Positions 28,044-44,932 of a DNA stretch of 64,000 nucleotides are shown here, piece by piece. The notes under the pieces were generated by a model that was not told where the DNA came from, ran no database searches, and worked only from the letters and a program-made list of their open reading frames with translations. The position numbers were made by a program, and so were the translations under genes. Origin of the DNA: Pseudomonas sp. B20(2017) (GTDB lineage Bacteria; Pseudomonadota; Gammaproteobacteria; Pseudomonadales; Pseudomonadaceae); contig NZ_NEJP01000014.1 of NCBI RefSeq assembly GCF_002113125.1, positions 1 through 64,000 of the forward strand, in the 5' to 3' direction. Each line of letters opens with the position of its first letter. Positions within the stretch are counted from its first letter, which is position 1.

Positions 28044-28073
28044 ACCTGCGACGTGCCAAGGCGCGTCGCAGGT
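28044..28073. terminator. Hairpin terminator between convergent genes
   Basis: ACCTGCGACG (28044-28053) pairs perfectly with CGTCGCAGGT (28064-28073), 10-nt loop. It lies between the exported hydrolase (plus) and the NimT-like transporter (minus) ends. The T tail is weak. Confidence 0.6.
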
Positions 28074-28087
28074 CTGTCACCCCCGGC

Positions 28088-29302
28088 TCAGGCAGCGGAC
28101 ACCTGCGGCGATGTTGCCGGTGCCAGCCTGAGCAGTGGGGTGATGCCGAGCATCAACAGCAGTACCGCGAACAGCAAGGTGTACGCCGGGCCAAAGTGTC
28201 CGGCGTATTCGCGCAGGGCACCGAACAACAGCGGCCCGAGCGCGGCGATCAGGTAACCGATGAACAACATGAACACCGTCCACAATCCGGCCTGTTCGCT
28301 GGTGCTGGCGTGATCCAGCGGCAAGGTCATGGCCACGGTGAAGCCCATGCCCAGCCCGATGGCCGCGAGCACCACATACAGCATCGGCCAGTACGCCGGC
28401 AGGAACGCCATGCCGCCCACCCCCAGCAGGGCCAGCAACGCCGACAATCCGAGCAAACCGCGCCGGTCGTGGGCCTTGCCCGGAATCAGTCCCGCACCCA
28501 CGCTGGCGACGGCGAACACTGCAGTAAAAATGCCCAGCAGAACGCCTGGGGAAACAATCGACGTGGCCGCTTCTACCGAGGCAGGCGCCATCCAGGCGAA
28601 GAGGGCGTAGACCACGAATTGCCCGGCACCGAAATTCAACGCGATCAGCCACGCCTGCGGATTGCCCCAGGGCAGGCGTTTGCTCGGGTTCGACGGCGAT
28701 TTCACGGCGGGTGCCGGTGTCGCAAAACGGCGTGCCATCCAGACCCAACTGGCGATGGCGGTGAGGCACAGCACGCTCCAGACTCCGGCACTGACCCGCC
28801 AGTCCCGCGCCAGCTCGGCAATCGGCGCGCTGAGCACCGCCGCGAGGGTTGCGCCCAGACTCAGGCCGCCGGCGTAGATGCCCATGAACAGCGCCGGTCG
28901 TTGCGCAAAGTGGGTCTTGATCCACGCGCCGGTCATCGCGCCGGCGACGGCAATCCCGATGCTGGCGAAGAACGTACTGCCGAGCAGGAAGAATGCATTC
29001 GGCGAGATCGCCCGTAGCAAGGTCGAGGCGCCCAACAGTGTCAGCGCAACAACCACACTGCGATCGATTCCGAAGCGCCTGGCCAGGCTCGGAACCACCA
29101 GCGCGAACACGCCCATGCAGACATCGGGAATCGAGGTCAGCAGCGCCGCCTGGGTGTAGCTCAACTGGAAGTGCTGCTGGATCAACAGCAGAATCGGCCC
29201 CACCGAAATGATCGGCGGCCGCAGGGCGATGGACAGGATCAGCAGACCGATCACCGCCGTGACGCTCTGCTGGTGGCCGGAGAGATTGCGGGTGATTGCC
29301 AT
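28088..29302 (-). CDS. MFS transporter, CynX/NimT family
   Basis: 404 residues, about 12 helices. The LRPPIISVGPILLLIQQHFQLSYTQAALLTSIPDVCMG region is diagnostic for the CynX/NimT branch. In E. coli NimT exports 2-nitroimidazole and is controlled by the divergent AraC protein NimR; the same arrangement occurs here. The natural substrate in Pseudomonas is unknown. The ATG at 29302 follows GAGG; the longer open frame upstream runs into the divergent promoter. Confidence 0.87.
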   Translation of the reverse strand: MAITRNLSGHQQSVTAVIGLLILSIALRPPIISVGPILLLIQQHFQLSYTQAALLTSIPDVCMGVFALVVPSLARRFGIDRSVVVALTLLGASTLLRAISPNAFFLLGSTFFASIGIAVAGAMTGAWIKTHFAQRPALFMGIYAGGLSLGATLAAVLSAPIAELARDWRVSAGVWSVLCLTAIASWVWMARRFATPAPAVKSPSNPSKRLPWGNPQAWLIALNFGAGQFVVYALFAWMAPASVEAATSIVSPGVLLGIFTAVFAVASVGAGLIPGKAHDRRGLLGLSALLALLGVGGMAFLPAYWPMLYVVLAAIGLGMGFTVAMTLPLDHASTSEQAGLWTVFMLFIGYLIAALGPLLFGALREYAGHFGPAYTLLFAVLLLMLGITPLLRLAPATSPQVSAA

Positions 29303-29311
29303 GGGAAAGGC

Positions 29312-29330
29312 CTCATTGATGAACAATGAG
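29312..29330. promoter_or_regulatory. Short inverted repeat in the NimT/NimR-like divergent promoter
   Basis: CTCATTG (29312-29318) and CAATGAG (29324-29330) form a 7-bp inverted repeat with 5-bp spacer immediately upstream of the transporter start. It is a candidate binding site for the divergent AraC-type regulator. No experimental motif was available for comparison. Confidence 0.35.
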
Positions 29331-29436
29331 CGCAAGGCTAACAATGGGCCGGCCATGGAAAATGCCAGGATTTGTCGCCAAAGTGACAATCGGCGCATTA
29401 CCACGATCAACGTCTGTTTTCAGGAGAAAACACTCG

Positions 29437-30252
29437 ATGAAACAAGAGGTGCGCAAGGTCGTCGCAAAGCGAGAATCCTCGCCGCGCAGCGAACGTTATC
29501 CCGACTATCAGGATGTGCCGCGCGTAATGACCGTGCTGGTGCGCGATCAGGCCACCGGCGAGTACAACGAACCGCACGTGCATCGGCACGGGCAGTTGCT
29601 GTATGCCTCGAACGGCGTGATGCGGGTGGTCACCGAGCGCGGGTTGTGGATCCTGCCGCCGAAGCGGGCGCTGTGGATTCCGCCCGGAATGATCCACGAC
29701 CAGTTGATGCTCAGCGCGGTGAAAATGCGCTCGATCTACATCGAGCCGCAGGTCTGCGCCGGGCTGGGCCCACACTGCAAAGTGCTGGAGATCCCCGGAC
29801 TGTTGCGCGAGTTGATTCTGGCCCTGGCCGACCAGCCGATCGAATACCCGCAGGAAGGGCGCAACGCGCACATCGTGGCGTTGATACTCAGTGAACTGCA
29901 GGCGGCGCGGACGTTGCCGATCGAAGTGCCGTGGCCGGTCGACAGGCGACTGGTCACGGTCTGCGAGGCGATTCTGCAGGACCCCGGACAAGACCATTCG
30001 ATCGGTTATTGGGCAGACCGGGTGGGCGCCAGTTCGCGCACGCTGATTCGCTTGTTCGTCAATGAAACCGGCCTGAATTTCCGCCACTGGCTGCAGCAGG
30101 TGCGGTTGGCGACCGCCATCGACCGGCTCGACAAGGGGCAATCGGTGGGCGTTACCGCCCGTGACCTGGGCTACGCCAGCCAGAGTGCCTTCAGTGCGAT
30201 GTTCAGACGGGTGATGGGCGAATCGCCCCGTGAATTTCTCGTTCGCGATTAG
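29437..30252 (+). CDS. AraC-family regulator, NimR-like
   Basis: 271 residues: a short cupin sensor (EPHVHRHGQLLYASNGVMRVV ... PPKRALWIPPG) and two HTH motifs (HSIGYWADRVGASSRTLIRLFV and VTARDLGYASQSAFSAMFRRVMGESPREF). Both the sensor motif and the divergent CynX/NimT transporter match the NimR-NimT arrangement, so local repression of the transporter is likely. CAGGAG precedes the ATG at 29437. Confidence 0.87.
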   Translation: MKQEVRKVVAKRESSPRSERYPDYQDVPRVMTVLVRDQATGEYNEPHVHRHGQLLYASNGVMRVVTERGLWILPPKRALWIPPGMIHDQLMLSAVKMRSIYIEPQVCAGLGPHCKVLEIPGLLRELILALADQPIEYPQEGRNAHIVALILSELQAARTLPIEVPWPVDRRLVTVCEAILQDPGQDHSIGYWADRVGASSRTLIRLFVNETGLNFRHWLQQVRLATAIDRLDKGQSVGVTARDLGYASQSAFSAMFRRVMGESPREFLVRD

Positions 30253-30386
30253 GGCATTCCGGCGACTCCGATACCTTTGTATTCTGTCGTCGAAGGGAGG
30301 CGGGTGGTATCAATGACACTGCTGTTGCAGGTGCACTGAACACCCAGCCTCGTTCCGCGAGGAACCTTCGAAGAGTGAGAATCCTG

Positions 30387-31136
30387 ATGCTTTTATACCT
30401 ATCGACCTGGTCCGAAATCGCCCAATTCCTCGAACGCAGCCGCACCATCGTCATCCCGATCGGTTCCAACGAACAGCACGGGCCGACCGGCCTGCTGGGC
30501 ACCGACTGGATGTGCCCGGAAATCATCGCCCATGAAGCGCAGAAAAACGCCGACATCCTGATTGCTCCGACCTTCAACATCGGCATGGCGCAGCATCACC
30601 TCGGTTTCCCCGGCACCATCTCGCTCAGGCCTTCGACCTTCATCGCCGCCATCGCCGACTGGACCCGTTCGCTGGCCGCCCACGGCTTTGAAAAGATCTT
30701 TTTCCTCAATGGCCACGGCGGCAACATCGCGTCAATCGAAGCGGCGTTTTCGGAGCTGTACGCCGAAGCGAGTTTCGCCCGACGCAAAGCCGGGTTCGCC
30801 CTGAAGCTGTGCAACTGGTGGGATCTGGAAGGGGTCAACGAGCTGGCGCGCGACCAGTTCCCGACCGGCCACGGCATTCATGCGACCCCATCGGAAATCG
30901 CTGTGACCCAATGGGCCTACCCCGACTCCATCAAGTCGGCCGACTACTCGCCGCAGATCGCCAATTGGGGGCCGATCCGGGAAGCGGCGGATTTTCGCGC
31001 CCGTCACCCGGACGGCCGCATGGGCTCGGACCCGGCCCAGGCTTCGCCGGAAAAAGGTCGGCAACTGGTGGAAATGGCCGCTCGCGGTCTGGTGCAGGAG
31101 GTGCAAGCCTTCAGCCGCGAATCATTGCCCGACTGA
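30387..31136 (+). CDS. Creatininase-family amidohydrolase
   Basis: 249 residues, typical length. Metal-binding motifs of the creatininase family are intact: SNEQHGP with Glu and His, the TDW Asp, QHHLGFPGT, FLNGHGGN and IHATPSE. The family includes creatinine amidohydrolase and enzymes acting on other cyclic amides and formamides (for example mycofactocin MftE, FAPy deformylases), so creatinine itself is not assured. The ATG at 30387 is preceded by a GAGTGAG stretch; a GTG four codons upstream is possible. A terminator follows. Confidence 0.88.
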   Translation: MLLYLSTWSEIAQFLERSRTIVIPIGSNEQHGPTGLLGTDWMCPEIIAHEAQKNADILIAPTFNIGMAQHHLGFPGTISLRPSTFIAAIADWTRSLAAHGFEKIFFLNGHGGNIASIEAAFSELYAEASFARRKAGFALKLCNWWDLEGVNELARDQFPTGHGIHATPSEIAVTQWAYPDSIKSADYSPQIANWGPIREAADFRARHPDGRMGSDPAQASPEKGRQLVEMAARGLVQEVQAFSRESLPD

Positions 31137-31151
31137 ACCGTCACCCTGATC

Positions 31152-31174
31152 AACGCCCGGATGTTCCGGGCGTT
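31152..31174 (+). terminator. Rho-independent terminator after the creatininase gene
   Basis: AACGCCCGGA (31152-31161) and TCCGGGCGTT (31165-31174) form a perfect 10-bp stem with a 3-nt loop, followed by GCTGTTTC. It separates the creatininase gene from the aldehyde dehydrogenase gene. Confidence 0.8.
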
Positions 31175-31202
31175 GCTGTTTCAACCCCTTAGGAATCTCG
31201 AC

Positions 31203-32621
31203 ATGTGGACTATCAAGCACAGCTACATCGATGGCGCGTTCGTGCCCGTTCAGGGCAGCGAAACGATCGAATGCATCAACCCGGCGACGGAGTCCGTCAT
31301 CGGGACGGTGACTCTGGCCAATCGCGATGATGCCAGGCAAGCCATCGCCGCCGCACAGCGAGCGCAAGTCACGATGGGCCGCACCTCGAAAGCCGAGCGC
31401 ATCGACATGCTCAGGCGCCTTCAGGCAGCGGTGCTGGAGAGCACCGAAGAAATTCGCGATACCGCCATCGAGGAATACGGCGCACCGTTGGCCCGTGCGC
31501 AATGGGTCAGCCAGTACGCGTCGCAGTCCTTTGCCAACACAGCGCAGGTGCTGGAGAACTACGATCTTGTCCGGCCTGTGGGCCGGGCAATGGTCGTGAT
31601 GGAACCGGTCGGGGTGTCGGCATTGTTCGCACCCTGGAACAGCACCGCCGGTACGGTGTGCAGCAAACTGGCGGCGGCGATTGCCGGCGGCTGCGCCTCG
31701 GTCATCAAGCCGAGCGAACTCAGCCCGTTGCAGACCCAGGTGCTCGCGCTCGCCTTGCACCGTGCGGAACTGCCAAACGGGGTGATCAATATTGTCTCGG
31801 GCCGTGGCGGCGAAGTGGGCGACGAGATCAGCACCAGCCCGCACATTGCGAAGATTTCGTTCACCGGCTCCACGGCAACGGGGAAGCTCATCGCCCGCGC
31901 GGGTATCGAGACCATGAAGCGGGTGAGCCTGTCGCTCACCGGCAAGTCGGCATCCATCGTGCTCGACGACGCGGATCTTGACGTGGCCATCCCCATGGCA
32001 CTGAATGCCGCCTTCATGAACAACGGTCAGGCCTGTGTGGCCGGCACGCGGCTGTTGGTGCCGCGCACGTTCTTGTCGCAGGTGATCGAACGGGTAAAAG
32101 CCCTGGTCGACGCGACAGTGGTCGGTGATCCACAGAACCCGGCGACCGCCATCGGCCCGTTGGTCAACCAGGCGCAGTTTGATCGCGTGCAGGGCTTTAT
32201 CCGGCGCGGGCTGGAGCAGGGCGCGCGATTGATCGTCGGCGGCGAGGGCCGGCCTGTTGGCCTGAGCCAAGGCTACTTCGTGAAACCCACGGTATTTGCC
32301 GACGTCAGCAACGACATGGACATCGCCCGGGAAGAGATTTTCGGCCCGGTGCTGTCGATCATTGCCTATGACGATGAAGAGGACGCGGTCCGCATTGCCA
32401 ATGCCAGCGTCTACGGATTGCAGGCCTATGTGTTCACCCGCGAGGTGGAGCTTGGCCGACGCATCGCTGCGCGTCTGGAGGCCGGTTCGGTGTTGATCAA
32501 CCGGATCGCGCCGGAACTGCTGGCGCCGTTTGGCGGGGTCAAGCAGTCGGGGATCGGCAGGGAATTTGGCGTGTCCGGGCTGGAGGCGTTTCTTGAAGCG
32601 AAAAGCATCGTGGAGGACTGA
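31203..32621 (+). CDS. Aldehyde dehydrogenase family protein
   Basis: 472 residues, full length. Substrate-tunnel and NAD motifs are visible: APWNSTAG, KPSELSPLQ, FTGSTATGK, the nucleophile Cys278 in NNGQACVAG and EEIFGPVLSI. The general base of the family, Glu in the L-E-L-G-G-K-S motif, is replaced by Ser244 (VSLSLTGKS). This could change hydrolysis of the thioacyl intermediate or favour another acceptor, or the base may be supplied elsewhere. A TAGGAA site precedes the ATG. It is flanked by hairpin terminators and so probably monocistronic. Confidence 0.9.
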   Translation: MWTIKHSYIDGAFVPVQGSETIECINPATESVIGTVTLANRDDARQAIAAAQRAQVTMGRTSKAERIDMLRRLQAAVLESTEEIRDTAIEEYGAPLARAQWVSQYASQSFANTAQVLENYDLVRPVGRAMVVMEPVGVSALFAPWNSTAGTVCSKLAAAIAGGCASVIKPSELSPLQTQVLALALHRAELPNGVINIVSGRGGEVGDEISTSPHIAKISFTGSTATGKLIARAGIETMKRVSLSLTGKSASIVLDDADLDVAIPMALNAAFMNNGQACVAGTRLLVPRTFLSQVIERVKALVDATVVGDPQNPATAIGPLVNQAQFDRVQGFIRRGLEQGARLIVGGEGRPVGLSQGYFVKPTVFADVSNDMDIAREEIFGPVLSIIAYDDEEDAVRIANASVYGLQAYVFTREVELGRRIAARLEAGSVLINRIAPELLAPFGGVKQSGIGREFGVSGLEAFLEAKSIVED

Positions 32622-32629
32622 CAAAGGCA

Positions 32630-32663
32630 GCAGGGCAAACAGGATTAATCCTGCTTGCCCTGC
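32630..32663. terminator. Bidirectional terminator between aldehyde dehydrogenase and catalase genes
   Basis: GCAGGGCAA (32630-32638) pairs with TTGCCCTGC (32655-32663), extended by an inner AGGATT/AATCCT palindrome, then TTTC. It lies between converging genes. Confidence 0.8.
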
Positions 32664-32678
32664 TTTCGTCATTGCGGA

Positions 32679-34112
32679 TCAGCCCAGCGCTTCGATGGCC
32701 TGCGCAACACCTGCACCGTACGCCGGATCGGCGCGGGTGCAGTTATCGATATGGCGTTGCCGGGTCTGAGCGCTGGCGCCATGGATCGAGCGCGCGGTGT
32801 TCTCGAACAAAACCTGTTGCTGGGCGGGCGACATGGCCCGGAACAGCGCGCCCGGTTGCGAGAAGTAGTCGTCGTCCTCGCGGTGATTCCAGTGTCCAGC
32901 GCTGCCTTTCAGGGCCAGCGGTGGTTCACTGAAATCCGGTTGCTCGGCCCACTCGCCATAGCTGTTGGGCTCGTAGCCGATGGTGCTGCCCGCGTTCGCA
33001 TCGGTGCGCATCTGGCCGTCCCGGTGATAGCTGTTGACCGGGCAGCGCGGCGCGTTGACCGGGATCTGATGATGATTGACGCCGACGCGATAGCGCTGCG
33101 CATCACCGTAGGAGAACAGGCGGGCCTGGAGCATTTTGTCCGGTGAGAAGCTGATGCCGGGCACCACGTTGGCCGGGTTGAAGGCCGCTTGTTCGACGTC
33201 GGCGAAGTAGTTGTCGGGGTTGCGGTTGAGTTCGAGGATGCCGACTTCGATCAGCGGGTAATCCGCGTGGGGCCAGACTTTGGTCAGGTCGAACGGGTTG
33301 ATCGGGTAGGTCTCGGCGTCCAGCTCCGGCATCACTTGTACGTAGAGCTTCCATTGCGGGAAGTGGCCTTCTTCGATGGCGTTGTACAGGTCGCGCTGGG
33401 CGCTTTCGCGGTCATCGCCGATCAGGGTCGCGGCTTGTTGATCGGTCAGGTTTTCGATGCCTTGTTGGGTCTTCCAGGTGAACTTCACCCAGAAACGCTC
33501 GTTCGCCGGGCTGATGAAGCTGAAAGTGTGGCTGCCGAAACCGTGCATGTGGCGGTAGGTGCGCGGCAGTCCACGGTCGCTCATGACAATCGTGACCTGG
33601 TGCAGCGCTTCGGGCAGCAGTGTCCAGAAATCCCAGTTGTTGCGGGCGCTGCGCATGTTGGTGCGAGGGTCGCGTTTGACCGCGTGGTTGAGGTCGGGGA
33701 ATTTCAACGGATCGCGCAGAAAGAACACCGGCGTGTTGTTGCCCACCAGGTCCCAGTTGCCTTGCTCGGTATAGAACTTGATGGCGAATCCACGGATGTC
33801 ACGCTCGGCATCCGCCGCGCCGCGCTCACCAGCCACGGTCGAAAAGCGGACGAACACATCGGTGGTCTTGCCCACGCTGGAAAACAGTCTGGCCTTGGTG
33901 AAACGGGTGATGTCGTGGGTGACGGTGAAGGTGCCGAACGCGCCGGAACCCTTGGCGTGCATGCGCCGCTCGGGGATGACTTCCCGATCGAAGTGCGCAA
34001 GTTTTTCCAGCAACCATACGTCCTGCAACAGCATCGGGCCTCGCGGGCCGGCGGTCTGTACGTTGTTGTTATCAACCACTGGCGCGCCGGCGGCGGTCGT
34101 TAGCTTGTTCAT
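32679..34112 (-). CDS. kat: Monofunctional haem catalase (clade 3)
   Basis: 477 residues, the small-subunit catalase length. Catalytic His in [14 protein letters not shown], Asn in [12 protein letters not shown] and the proximal haem-ligand Tyr in RLFSYGD are all present; [15 protein letters not shown] is the second catalase signature. It degrades hydrogen peroxide, probably in the cytoplasm as no signal peptide is seen. CAGGAG at 6-nt spacing fixes the ATG at 34112. The neighbouring Ohr gene on the same strand makes this a small peroxide-defence locus. Confidence 0.95.
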   Translation of the reverse strand: MNKLTTAAGAPVVDNNNVQTAGPRGPMLLQDVWLLEKLAHFDREVIPERRMHAKGSGAFGTFTVTHDITRFTKARLFSSVGKTTDVFVRFSTVAGERGAADAERDIRGFAIKFYTEQGNWDLVGNNTPVFFLRDPLKFPDLNHAVKRDPRTNMRSARNNWDFWTLLPEALHQVTIVMSDRGLPRTYRHMHGFGSHTFSFISPANERFWVKFTWKTQQGIENLTDQQAATLIGDDRESAQRDLYNAIEEGHFPQWKLYVQVMPELDAETYPINPFDLTKVWPHADYPLIEVGILELNRNPDNYFADVEQAAFNPANVVPGISFSPDKMLQARLFSYGDAQRYRVGVNHHQIPVNAPRCPVNSYHRDGQMRTDANAGSTIGYEPNSYGEWAEQPDFSEPPLALKGSAGHWNHREDDDYFSQPGALFRAMSPAQQQVLFENTARSIHGASAQTRQRHIDNCTRADPAYGAGVAQAIEALG

Positions 34113-34249
34113 GCGCAACTCCTGGCTTTTGTCGGTTATCCCGTCATCACATCAAAAGCCCCGGGCGCTATCTATTGCACCATGGTGTCGCCGGATAGTA
34201 CGAAGGTGTGGTTGGAATGGATTGCGTTTTGGTGTCGGCAAAAGACGGA

Positions 34250-34666
34250 TCAGGCGAGGGTGATGCTGACCTTGATGTTGTTGCGCGTGGCCTTGGAGTA
34301 GGGGCAGTTCTGGTGCGCTGCGTCGATCAGTTGTTGCGCCACTTGCGGCTCGATCTCCGGCAGCGACACCGCCAGTCTCGCCTGCAGGAAAAAACCGTGC
34401 TCCCCGTGGACCAGGTCAATTTGAGCATCGACCCCGGCCGTTGCCGGAAAACCGATCTTGCGCGCGTTGCAGGCATGGCGCAGCGAGCCGAGGAAACAGG
34501 CCGACCAGCACACGGCGAACAATTGCTCGGGGTTGGTTCCGGTGCCGGGCGCACCCGGTGGCGACAGCTTGAGATCCAGTCGGCCATCGTCACTGCGTCC
34601 TGTGCCCTCGCGGCCGCCTGTGGTGCAGGTATGCGCGGAGTAGAGGGTTTTTTCGATATCGATCAT
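34250..34666 (-). CDS. ohr: Organic hydroperoxide resistance protein (Ohr/OsmC family)
   Basis: 138 residues, near the typical Ohr length. The two redox cysteines lie in VCWSACF and QNCPYSKATR, and the conserved Arg and Glu surroundings (GGREGTG) fit Ohr. An additional Cys occurs in the first motif. It reduces organic peroxides using lipoyl-type donors. CAGGGA precedes the ATG at 34666; no OhrR repressor gene is adjacent. It sits 40 bp downstream of the short sigma-factor gene on the same strand. Confidence 0.9.
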   Translation of the reverse strand: MIDIEKTLYSAHTCTTGGREGTGRSDDGRLDLKLSPPGAPGTGTNPEQLFAVCWSACFLGSLRHACNARKIGFPATAGVDAQIDLVHGEHGFFLQARLAVSLPEIEPQVAQQLIDAAHQNCPYSKATRNNIKVSITLA

Positions 34667-34706
34667 GGGCATTCCCTGAAGAGCATTTCACAGCGAGAAG
34701 GACGGT

Positions 34707-35111
34707 TCATGTTGCCCGTGTGGTTTCATGACATTCACGTACGGACGCACCCGCCAGTGCGTCGGCCGTGGCCACGGCGTCAGTGCCGCGATGGCCCAGG
34801 CTGTTGAGCAGAGTGGAGCGTGCGATCTCGATCAGCCAGGCCCGAAATGGAAAGCTGGGGTCATGGGCGGCCTGTTCCTGATAGAGCGCCCTGAAGGCTT
34901 GCTGAACGAGGCCGCCGGTGTCTTCACGACGGATCCGGCCGGCCTGCACCTGACCCTCGTAAAAGGCGATGAGCAACGGCGTCACCGTCGCGAACAGCTG
35001 TTGCGCTTCACCTCGGCCATGCCTGACGGCGCCCGCGACCAAGGCATACAGTTCGTCGTTGCCGAGCCGGTCAGCCTCGCACAGGCAATTGTCGCGATAA
35101 CCTTCAGCCAT
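34707..35111 (-). CDS. Sigma-70/ECF-like protein containing only region 2
   Basis: 134 residues. Residues ~20-105 align by eye with region 2 of extracytoplasmic-function sigma factors (LFATVTPLLIAFYEGQV ... EDTGGLVQQAFRALYQEQ ... FPFRAWLIEIARSTLLN). After this only ~30 residues follow and no region 4 HTH is visible in this frame before the stop or beyond it. It may be a truncated gene or a naturally single-domain member. GAGGGA precedes the ATG at 35111. It precedes ohr on the same strand and lies 812 bp from the biosynthetic operon. Confidence 0.6.
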   Translation of the reverse strand: MAEGYRDNCLCEADRLGNDELYALVAGAVRHGRGEAQQLFATVTPLLIAFYEGQVQAGRIRREDTGGLVQQAFRALYQEQAAHDPSFPFRAWLIEIARSTLLNSLGHRGTDAVATADALAGASVRECHETTRAT

Positions 35112-35923
35112 GGTCGAATCCCTCACAGAACCATCGTTCGACTGAGCGAGGCGACCGTAACGGTTCGCGGGTGGCCTGGCGTTCAGCGGTAAGATTCAAG
35201 CCTGCCTTCACTGCCGAATGACTGCCAGTTATGCGTTGTTAGCGCTTGTTAGCGCTCGTCCGGTGCAGTACTTGGTGTGGTGATTTTTCCGTCGGCCGAT
35301 CAAGACTCTGCGGTGGTTTCCCATGCCCTGTGTCTGGAAGAAATGGCGGGGCGGTGTATGAGCATTTATGACATCCCTGTCTCTTTGCCATCGTCACAAT
35401 CGCGTAGGAGACGTCTGATATTTATTTCGCAGATTTCCTACATTTTGTTTGCCTCCCTAACAAAAAACGTGGTTATTATCCGCCGGCGCTTCGGGTCACA
35501 AACCCGGCGCCAGAAGATTGCCGCGTGTCTACAGGCCCGGCAGTCGCAGCCGATCGGGACCACCCTGGCGCTGTCATCCCCGCGCAGGTTGTTCCTCGTC
35601 GTTGACCCTCAAATGGAAGTCGAGGTTTCAATTGGTCACGCGGTTTGCAATCGTCGATGCAATGAACGGGGCGACGTCTGTCGCCAATGATCCGGCCCAC
35701 TTTCCAGTTGCCTGCGCCGACCGCGCGGCGGCGTTTTTCTCCAGCCTGTCTCCCCCCGAATTTCTCCGTGTGCCCGCGTTCAACGTGAGTCTGCACGCGC
35801 GCGCCGCGCCATCCTCCTGAATTCGAATGACCGTGCCGGCAACTGATGCCGGGGCCTGACTGGCGGGGCATTTCTGTCCCGGCCTGATCACAAAAATAAT
35901 GTAGTCATGGACGGTAGCCTCCA
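35112..35923. promoter_or_regulatory. Long intergenic region upstream of the biosynthetic operon
   Basis: 812 bases without a credible gene. The part around 35395-35485 is AT-rich and likely holds the promoter of the megasynthase operon and perhaps that of the sigma-like gene. I found no convincing iron box, lux box or standard -35/-10 pair by eye. The open frames present have atypical composition and no family resemblance. Confidence 0.5.

Positions 35924-44928
<9,005 letters not shown>

Positions 44929-44932
<4 letters not shown>

Noticed and set aside
25645-28080. 811-codon minus-strand open frame opposite the exported hydrolases
   Set aside because: Composition is typical of an antisense shadow (His/Arg/Gln/Gly-rich), while the plus-strand genes have signal peptides, catalytic triads and ribosome binding sites.
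30375-30386. GTG at 30375 as the start of the creatininase gene
   Set aside because: The ATG at 30387 gives the usual N-terminus, and the GAGTGAG stretch sits at a suitable distance from it; the GTG overlaps that stretch.
31122-32672. 516-codon minus-strand open frame opposite the aldehyde dehydrogenase
   Set aside because: Antisense of a well-conserved enzyme; no domain or ribosome site.
35440-35500. Possible Fur box or PvdS-type promoter upstream of NRPS 1, which would make the product a siderophore
   Set aside because: CCCTAAC and a later CGT occur, but the spacing does not fit the PvdS pattern and no 19-bp Fur palindrome is seen; no siderophore uptake genes are present.
35277-35690. 137-codon plus-strand open frame in the gap before NRPS 1
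   Set aside because: No family resemblance, mixed composition across an AT-rich patch and no convincing ribosome binding site; more likely regulatory DNA.
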